Of a DNA stretch of 33,059 nucleotides, positions 26,884 through 33,059 are shown one piece after another (position 1 is the first letter of the stretch; each line of letters starts with the position of its first letter). Location of the stretch: contig CAISRK010000202.1 of NCBI GenBank assembly GCA_903887815.1, forward strand, positions 1 through 33,059, in the 5' to 3' direction. The DNA comes from an uncultured Bacteroidales bacterium. Lineage in GTDB: Bacteria > Bacteroidota > Bacteroidia > Bacteroidales > UBA4417. The notes under the pieces are model-generated. The model was not told where the DNA came from. It saw nothing but the letters and a program-made list of their open reading frames with translations, and searched no databases. Made by a program: the position numbers and the translations under genes.

Positions 26884-27582
26884 TTATTTAACATGATGAA
26901 TATCAGCACTATAAAGATTCATTTTCAATAAAACTTCTGCAAGAATAATATCCTGCGGATGTGTAATTTTAATATTTCCTTTAAGCCCTTCAGTTAAATG
27001 CAAATGAAATCCTGCTGACTCTATTACGGCAGCATCGTCAGTAAAATTAGGTTTGTAAAATTGTTTGTAAGCCTGCTTTAATTCCGAAATCTTAATCACC
27101 TGAGGAGTCTGCATTACGCGAAGTGTCGATCGATCGATCTGTCGGGAGTTATCACCTTCAATTGCCCGTATTGTTTCGTTTAACTGAATTCCAGGAATCG
27201 CATTGCCAAAATCCAAAGCCTCACTATATAATCTGCCAAGAAATTCAACATTAATCACCGGTCGTGCTGCATCATGAACAGCAACTAAACCTTCATCTTC
27301 AATAACGCCCAATCCGTTTTTCACCGATTCAAAACGGGTCTCCCCGCCAGGAACAATTTGTACCAGAAATGCAATTTTGTATTCCAGGCACAATCCATTC
27401 CAGTAATCGATGTAATCAGGATGAACAACAACTATAATCTGTAACGAAGGATCGTATTCATGAAAAGCCTCAATGGAATACAGAATAACCGGTTTCCCAC
27501 CCAAAAGCATGAACTGCTTGGGCACATCGCCTTTCATCCGGCTTCCGGTTCCCCCCGCGACTATTATGGCGTATTTTTTCAT
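26884..27582 (-). CDS. ispD: 2-C-methyl-D-erythritol 4-phosphate cytidylyltransferase
   Basis: 232 aa. AIIVAGGTGSRMKGDVPKQFMLLGGKPVILYSI, VAVHDAARPVI, TDDAAVIESAG. Confidence 0.94.
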   Translation of the reverse strand: MKKYAIIVAGGTGSRMKGDVPKQFMLLGGKPVILYSIEAFHEYDPSLQIIVVVHPDYIDYWNGLCLEYKIAFLVQIVPGGETRFESVKNGLGVIEDEGLVAVHDAARPVINVEFLGRLYSEALDFGNAIPGIQLNETIRAIEGDNSRQIDRSTLRVMQTPQVIKISELKQAYKQFYKPNFTDDAAVIESAGFHLHLTEGLKGNIKITHPQDIILAEVLLKMNLYSADIHHVK

Positions 27583-27715
27583 TTTCAGTCTTTAGGCTGT
27601 AGGCATTTAGGCTATTAGTGTTTCTTTATTGTAGTATTTGTCCTTTTTTATTAAACTTCTTACATCGGTCTACGGTCTCAGGACTTCCGTCTACCGACTT
27701 ACGACTCCCGGCCCT

Positions 27716-28936
27716 TTATTTCACTAACAAGGCCAATCCGCCCTCCGACGTTTCCTTATAAATATCCGGCAAATCATGCCCTGTTTCTTTCATGGCAAGG
27801 CAGGTTTTGTCGAAACTTACACGATGCTGCCCGTCGGAAAGCAGCGCATAGGCGCATGCATCCATAGCGCGGCCGGCACCGATAGCATTGCGCTCAATGC
27901 AGGGAATCTGCACAAGTCCAGCCACAGGGTCGCAGGTTAACCCTAAATGGTGTTCCAGGCCCATTTCGGCAGCATATTCAACCTGGGCCGGAGTTGCACC
28001 GAAAAGTTGTGCACCTGCCCCGGCAGCCATTGAGCAGGCTGTACCTACTTCGCCCTGGCAGCCAACCTGTGCCCCTGAGATGGAAGCATTTTCCTTTACC
28101 AGGTTTCCAATAAGCGCAGCAGTTGCCAGCGCGCGAAGTATCTTGATATCAGAGAATGCATATGTAAGTTGCGAATGGTACAAAACCGCAGGCACTACAC
28201 CGCATGAACCGCAGGTAGGAGCGGTTACAATGGTTCCTCCGCCGGCATTTTCTTCCGAAACGGCAAGTGCATAAGCAAAAACCAAAGCACGCTTTTGTAA
28301 GGATCCGGCCGAACTTTTGGCTTTTATATAGTATGAAGAAGCTTTTCGGGGCAGATGCAGGATTCCGGGTAATACACCCTCATGCTCAAGGCCGCGCACA
28401 ATGGATTCCTTCATTGTATTCCAAACTTCGGCCAGAAACCCCCATATTCCTTCTCCTTCGTGTATTTCAACATATTCCCAAAGTGTGCGCCCATTCTGCT
28501 GGCACCATTTGAGGATATCTGTCATCTTGGTATGAGGATACACATTTATTTTCTGAGCTTTTAATTCCTCATCTTCAATATCCCCTCCGCCAACACTGAA
28601 AACGGTCCACTCATCCAGCAAGGTTCCTTTATCGTCGAGCGCCTCGAATTTCATCCCGTTGGGATGCTGCGGAAGAACGGTATCTTTTTCCCAGATGATT
28701 TTCACCTTGTCCTCGGGAAACGATTCCCTCAGGACTTTGTCAGTCAGGTGTCCTTTGCCGGTAGCGGCAAGACTTCCGTAAAGGGTTATGCGGATGACAG
28801 TTGCCGGTTCGTTTTTCAGCCTGAATTTTTCGGCAGCAAAACGCGGGCCCATAGTATGAGAACTCGATGGGCCGAGTCCGGTTTTATATATTTTTCGAAT
28901 GGATTCCACAGTGATTGATGGGTTTACTTTAAACAC
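27716..28936 (-). CDS. sdaA: L-serine ammonia-lyase (iron-sulfur dependent, single chain)
   Basis: 406 aa. IRKIYKTGLGPSSSHTMGPRFAAE, TAPTCGSCGVVPAVLY, ISGAQVGCQGEVGTACSMAAGA, HHLGLTCDPVAGLVQIPCIERNA. Confidence 0.95.
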   Translation of the reverse strand: MFKVNPSITVESIRKIYKTGLGPSSSHTMGPRFAAEKFRLKNEPATVIRITLYGSLAATGKGHLTDKVLRESFPEDKVKIIWEKDTVLPQHPNGMKFEALDDKGTLLDEWTVFSVGGGDIEDEELKAQKINVYPHTKMTDILKWCQQNGRTLWEYVEIHEGEGIWGFLAEVWNTMKESIVRGLEHEGVLPGILHLPRKASSYYIKAKSSAGSLQKRALVFAYALAVSEENAGGGTIVTAPTCGSCGVVPAVLYHSQLTYAFSDIKILRALATAALIGNLVKENASISGAQVGCQGEVGTACSMAAGAGAQLFGATPAQVEYAAEMGLEHHLGLTCDPVAGLVQIPCIERNAIGAGRAMDACAYALLSDGQHRVSFDKTCLAMKETGHDLPDIYKETSEGGLALLVK

Positions 28937-29016
28937 AAAACATTAAACTCAAAATGAAGAATGACGAACGCATGCAACAATTACTTCTTAATTTTTCATT
29001 CTGTGTTCAGTGTTTT

Positions 29017-29391
29017 TCATTTTTTCGAATTCAACTTGGCAGTATCAATACTTTTCAGGAAGATTGCTATTAATTCTTTACATTCAATTATGCAAATTTC
29101 AAGATTGGAATAGTCAATTATTAGTGGCTTTCTTTTAATGATCTGAAGAGCAATTGAAGATTCCTTTAGTTCTTTAAGACAGATTTTCATTTTGTGAATA
29201 AAATCATTCCGTGATTCGGCAACCTGCGCTTCTCCGTAATTGAATGCAGGAGAGGTTTCTGAACGTAGTAACTGGCCTGCAATATGATTACCGCTTCTTG
29301 TATCAGGCAATTTCTCAACAATGTCAATTATTGTAAGGGAAAAATCTATTAGGCGCTCTTCGAGATCGATTTTTTTTGTATTGTCAGTCAT
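29017..29391 (-). CDS. Four helix bundle protein (S23 / TIGR02436-like)
   Basis: 124 aa. IDFSLTIIDIVEKLPDTRSGNHIAGQLLRSETSPAFNYGEAQVAESRNDFIHKMKICLKELKESSIALQII is characteristic of the family. Confidence 0.88.
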   Translation of the reverse strand: MTDNTKKIDLEERLIDFSLTIIDIVEKLPDTRSGNHIAGQLLRSETSPAFNYGEAQVAESRNDFIHKMKICLKELKESSIALQIIKRKPLIIDYSNLEICIIECKELIAIFLKSIDTAKLNSKK

Positions 29392-29471
29392 AGCTAATTA
29401 TGTATTTGTCTTGCTTTTGGATATTTCAGCAACGTTAAAATTGTCAAGAGCTACTTTTTCACAAAGGTCAT

Positions 29472-29500
29472 AAAAAAAATCCCCTCTTCCGAAGGGATTT
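29472..29500 (-). terminator. Rho-independent terminator downstream of queA
   Basis: The minus strand reads AAATCCCTTC-GGAA-GAGGGGATTTTTTTT: a 10-bp stem with one G-T pair, GNRA-type tetraloop and T-tract, just after the queA stop at 29527. Confidence 0.85.
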
Positions 29501-29526
29501 CAATTTTATCAAGAATCTTTAATTGC

Positions 29527-30582
29527 TTAAAGTATAAGCATTGCATCACCGTAAGTAAAGAAACGGTATTTCTGTGCAACAGCTTCCTTGTAGGCTTTCA
29601 TCAGCAGATCATATCCTGCATAGGCAGCTACCATCATCATCATGGGTGATTGCGGCAGGTGGAAATTGGTGATCATACTTGAAGCTATACTGAAATCGTA
29701 AGGAGGGAATATAAACTTGTTGCTCCAACCGGTATATGGTTTGAGCTGACCCGAAATGGTCACCGACGATTCAACAGCTTTCATAGTAGTAGTTCCAACC
29801 ACACAAACTTTCCTGCGCGACTCAATGGAACGGTTTACGATCTGGGCCTGGTCTTCCTCAATTATTAATTCTTCGGAGTCCATTTTGTACTTGGTGAGGT
29901 CTTCCACATCAATAGCCCGGAAGTTGCCCAGGCCTGCATGCAGTGTTACCTCTGCAAAGTTAACGCCCTGCAGTTCGAGCCTTTTCATAAGTTCGCGGCT
30001 GAAATGAAGCCCGGCTGACGGTACAGCAACTGCACCTTCGTTTTTGGCATAAATGGTCTGGTAACGTTCTTTGTCGCTGGGCTCAATGTCGCGTAACCGC
30101 TGTAGTTCTTCAGGAAGCGGGGTCCGCCCCAGGGATTCGATAGTGCGTTTGAACTCGCTGTAAGGACCATCAAAAAGGAAACGCAGCGTACGACCGCGCG
30201 AAGTGGTATTATCAATTACCTCTGCTACCAGGGAATCGTCATCGCCAAAATACAGTTTGTTACCAATACGGATTTTACGGGCCGGATCAACTAGTACATC
30301 CCAAAGGCGGGCTTCGCTGTTAAGTTCACGCAGAAGAAACACAGTTATTTTAGCACCTGTTTTTTCTTTTTCCCCCAGTAAAAGGGCGGGGAATACTTTG
30401 GTGTTATTCAGAATAAAAACATCGCCGTCGCCAAAATAATTGAGAATATCCTTGAAAGTCTTATGCTCAATGGTTTGTTTTTTTCGGTCAAGTACCATTA
30501 ACCTCGACTCATCCCTGTTTTCCATAGGATGCAGGGCTACCAGCTCATTTGGCAGATGGTACCTGAATTGTGAGAGTTTCAT
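29527..30582 (-). CDS. queA: S-adenosylmethionine:tRNA ribosyltransferase-isomerase (queuosine synthesis)
   Basis: Start [19 protein letters not shown] at 30582; [58 protein letters not shown]. The listed 30621 start includes the promoter region. Confidence 0.95.
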   Translation of the reverse strand: MKLSQFRYHLPNELVALHPMENRDESRLMVLDRKKQTIEHKTFKDILNYFGDGDVFILNNTKVFPALLLGEKEKTGAKITVFLLRELNSEARLWDVLVDPARKIRIGNKLYFGDDDSLVAEVIDNTTSRGRTLRFLFDGPYSEFKRTIESLGRTPLPEELQRLRDIEPSDKERYQTIYAKNEGAVAVPSAGLHFSRELMKRLELQGVNFAEVTLHAGLGNFRAIDVEDLTKYKMDSEELIIEEDQAQIVNRSIESRRKVCVVGTTTMKAVESSVTISGQLKPYTGWSNKFIFPPYDFSIASSMITNFHLPQSPMMMMVAAYAGYDLLMKAYKEAVAQKYRFFTYGDAMLIL

Positions 30583-30618
30583 ATGTAGAGTATTTTTATT
30601 TGATCGGGGAAAAGTTTG

Positions 30619-30649
30619 CAAAGGTAATGAATTTGGGCCCGGAAATCAA
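30619..30649 (-). promoter_or_regulatory. Bacteroidetes-type promoter for queA (-33 TTG, 20-bp spacer, -7 TACCTTTG)
   Basis: The minus strand reads TTG (30649-30647) then TACCTTTG (30626-30619), about 37 nt upstream of the ATG. Confidence 0.65.
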
Positions 30650-30746
30650 GGGTTTCCCAATATATAATGCAGTCTTTTAACGCTTTTTATGAAAAGCCGA
30701 TGGATTATTTAATAAAAACAAAGAATTCGCGAAAATCGGTGTATCT

Positions 30747-30755
30747 GGGGGGGGG
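30747..30755. repeat. G9 homopolymer tract in the queA/aspS divergent intergenic region
   Basis: Sequence reads tctGGGGGGGGGtagat. Confidence 0.9.
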
Positions 30756-30861
30756 TAGATAGTAATCGATTCAGTATCATTTATATATATGCATATAGTA
30801 TTGAAAATGGCATACCTGCGATAATGAATGGCGGTTCATCAATTTTAAAGGTTAAAATGCC

Positions 30862-30869
30862 TACTTTTG
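30862..30869 (+). promoter_or_regulatory. Bacteroidetes-type -7 element (TACTTTTG) for aspS
   Basis: TACTTTTGC lies 25 nt upstream of the aspS ATG at 30894 and matches TAnnTTTG. Confidence 0.6.
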
Positions 30870-30893
30870 CACTTTAAAAAAAATATCAAAACT

Positions 30894-32639
30894 ATGCTTC
30901 GTACACACACCTGTGGTGAACTCAATATGACCCATGTGGGGACAAATGTTATACTTACCGGCTGGATGCAGCGCTCGCGCGACCTGGGCGGAATGACGTT
31001 TATCGACCTTCGCGACCGTTATGGAATTACACAGTTGGTTTTCAATATGGAAACCAATTCGGCCTTGTGCGAACAGGCGCGGAAATTGGGTCGCGAATTT
31101 GTAATACAGGTTGCAGGGAAAGTTGCCGAACGCAGTAACAAGAATCCAAAAATGATAACCGGCGATATCGAAATCAGTGTTGAGAAACTTGATATCCTGA
31201 ACGAGTCGAAAACGCCTCCTTTCACGATCGAAGACAATACCGACGGGGGCGACGAACTCCGGATGAAATACCGCTACCTCGACCTTCGCCGTAATACCGT
31301 GAAACGCAACATGGAACTTCGCCACCGCCTGGCTTTCCAGACTCGAAATTACATGGATAGCCTCAATTTTATTGAAGTCGAGACTCCTGTTCTGATCAAA
31401 TCAACTCCCGAAGGTGCCCGCGACTACGTGGTGCCTTCGCGCGTAAACCCCGGTGAATTTTATGCTTTGCCACAGTCGCCGCAAACCTTTAAGCAATTGC
31501 TCATGGTAGCCGGTTTCGACCGCTATTTCCAGATCGTGAAATGCTTCCGTGACGAAGATCTCCGGGCCGACCGCCAACCTGAATTTACACAGATCGACTG
31601 CGAAATGTCGTTCATTACCCAGGAGGATATTTTCGATACATTCGAAGGACTTGTTGTACACCTTTTCAAAACCGTGAAAAACGTCGACGTGGTTAAACTG
31701 CCGCGCATTACATGGGCCGATGCAATGAAATATTACGGCAGCGACAAGCCCGATACCCGTTTTGGTATGAAATTTACCGAATTGAGTGACCTGGTAAAAG
31801 GAAAAGATTTTAAAGTATTCGACGATGCCGAACTGGTTGTCGGCATCAATGCCAAAGGCTGTTCGGAATATACCCGTAAACAGCTGGACGAACTCACTGA
31901 TTTTGTCAAAAAACCCCAGATCGGCGCCGGCGGATTGATTTATGTCCGTTACGCAGCTGACGAGAGCATTAAATCGTCGGTTGATAAATTCTATTCGCCA
32001 GAAGACCTTAAAAAATGGGCGGAAGCACTGGGTTCCAAACCTGGCGACCTGATGCTGATCCTTGCCGGCAAAGCCCATAAAACGCGCAAGGCCCTTAACG
32101 AATTACGCCTCGAAATGGGAAACCGTCTTGGACTGCGCAACCCTGAAACTTTTGCACCGCTTTGGGTGTACGATTTCCCACTGCTCGAATGGGACGAGGA
32201 ATCGCAACGCTTTTATGCTATGCACCACCCGTTCACTTCGCCAAAACCCGAAGATGTTGCCATGCTCGATACCAATCCGGGTGCCGTACGCGCAAATGCC
32301 TACGATATGGTTATCAATGGGGTGGAAGTGGGCGGAGGTTCAATCCGTATCCATAACAAACCGTTACAGCACAAAATGCTGCAATTACTTGGCTTCAGCG
32401 AAGAAGAGGCCCAGGAACAGTTTGGCTTCCTGATGAATGCATTCGAATTCGGCGCACCACCGCACGGAGGAATAGCTTTTGGTTTCGACCGGCTTTGTTC
32501 CCTGTTTGGCGGCAACGAATCAATTCGCGATTATATTGCATTCCCGAAAAATAATGCTGCCCGCGACGTGATGATTGATTCGCCTTCGCGTATTTCGGAC
32601 GACCAGCTGAAAGAGCTGAGTTTAAAAGTTTCAATATAA
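30894..32639 (+). CDS. aspS: Aspartyl-tRNA synthetase
   Basis: Start [44 protein letters not shown]; class II motifs [23 protein letters not shown] and [16 protein letters not shown]. The listed 30867 start overlaps the promoter. Confidence 0.96.
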   Translation: MLRTHTCGELNMTHVGTNVILTGWMQRSRDLGGMTFIDLRDRYGITQLVFNMETNSALCEQARKLGREFVIQVAGKVAERSNKNPKMITGDIEISVEKLDILNESKTPPFTIEDNTDGGDELRMKYRYLDLRRNTVKRNMELRHRLAFQTRNYMDSLNFIEVETPVLIKSTPEGARDYVVPSRVNPGEFYALPQSPQTFKQLLMVAGFDRYFQIVKCFRDEDLRADRQPEFTQIDCEMSFITQEDIFDTFEGLVVHLFKTVKNVDVVKLPRITWADAMKYYGSDKPDTRFGMKFTELSDLVKGKDFKVFDDAELVVGINAKGCSEYTRKQLDELTDFVKKPQIGAGGLIYVRYAADESIKSSVDKFYSPEDLKKWAEALGSKPGDLMLILAGKAHKTRKALNELRLEMGNRLGLRNPETFAPLWVYDFPLLEWDEESQRFYAMHHPFTSPKPEDVAMLDTNPGAVRANAYDMVINGVEVGGGSIRIHNKPLQHKMLQLLGFSEEEAQEQFGFLMNAFEFGAPPHGGIAFGFDRLCSLFGGNESIRDYIAFPKNNAARDVMIDSPSRISDDQLKELSLKVSI

Positions 32640-32678
32640 TCAGCTTCTCCAACTAACTAGCAAATTTATTTTGTAACT

Positions 32679-32708
32679 ATCCCGGGATCCAAAACCCGGG
32701 ATTTTTTT
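32679..32708 (+). terminator. Rho-independent terminator downstream of aspS
   Basis: ATCCCGGG-atccaaaa-CCCGGGAT followed by TTTTTT; perfect 8-bp GC-rich stem. Confidence 0.92.
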
Positions 32709-32949
32709 GCCCGCTTCCGTCTGGACTCGATAAAAAATATCAGGTATTAAAATCATGATCTAATCAATAATAATTGCAGTATGGAGAATCTGCCATCGAT
32801 GGATTAAACATTAATCACATCCTGCTTGTTAGATATGTATTATTCAGATTGATACCTGAATTTTTTTTACTAGTGGAGACCAGAAACCATGTTATAAACG
32901 GGGCGATACCGAAAAGCTTTATGAGTAGGAAAAATAAAAACATAATTCT

Positions 32950-33059
32950 ATGCCAAAGTATGTTATTGAGAGAGAAATACCCGGTGCAGGGAAATTAACC
33001 AGCGAGCAGTTGAAAGCAATTTCACAGACTTCCTGCGGAGTATTAAACGAAATGGGTCC
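32950..33059 (+). CDS. DUF4242-like (SCO4226 family) small protein, truncated at the right edge
   Basis: Own translation: MPKYVIEREIPGAGKLTSEQLKAISQTSCGVLNEMG..., typical of DUF4242 N-termini (KYVIERxIPGAG). Confidence 0.75.
   Translation, partial: MPKYVIEREIPGAGKLTSEQLKAISQTSCGVLNEMG

Noticed and set aside
29017-29391. Diversity-generating retroelement (four-helix protein as Avd)
   Set aside because: No reverse transcriptase, template repeat/variable repeat pair or C-type-lectin target seen in the window.
31401-32078. 225-aa minus-strand ORF opposite aspS
   Set aside because: Antisense to aspS catalytic regions; no independent motif, signal or promoter support.
1-33059. CRISPR array, tRNA/rRNA, transposon or prophage
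   Set aside because: No regularly spaced direct repeats with unique spacers, no tRNA-like cloverleaf noticed by eye, and no transposase, integrase or phage structural motifs among the ORFs. A tRNAscan/Infernal run would be needed to be definitive.

Overview
The window looks like chromosome from a Bacteroidetes (Bacteroidales-like) bacterium. Support comes from TAnnTTTG-type promoters, a type IX secretion C-terminal domain, Bacteroidetes-style TonB proteins, and the mix of families. I support about 25 protein-coding genes and saw no rRNA, tRNA, CRISPR array, transposase or phage gene. Most genes are housekeeping: pgi, dus, trhO, miaB, topA, ruvC, ispD, L-serine ammonia-lyase, queA and aspS. 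The accessory content is more interesting. (1) A sigma factor gene overlaps a gene whose product joins an anti-sigma-type HX3CX2C motif, a transmembrane segment and a TonB C-terminal domain. A classical TonB gene with a closely similar C-terminal domain lies divergently beside it, and the shared intergenic region holds an inverted repeat and three 10-bp direct repeats. (2) A roughly 1078-aa redox protein fuses parts that resemble the three subunits of HcnABC / hydroxyproline-dehydrogenase-type enzymes, with a [4Fe-4S] dicluster inserted. It is divergent from a membrane-anchored flavodoxin/ferredoxin. (3) An arginase-fold protein has lost several canonical metal ligands. (4) Other items are an orphan E2 acyltransferase core, a T9SS-secreted CotH-like protein, an orphan four-helix-bundle protein, and several intergenic inverted or short-period repeats. 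All family calls come from reading motifs; no database search was run.
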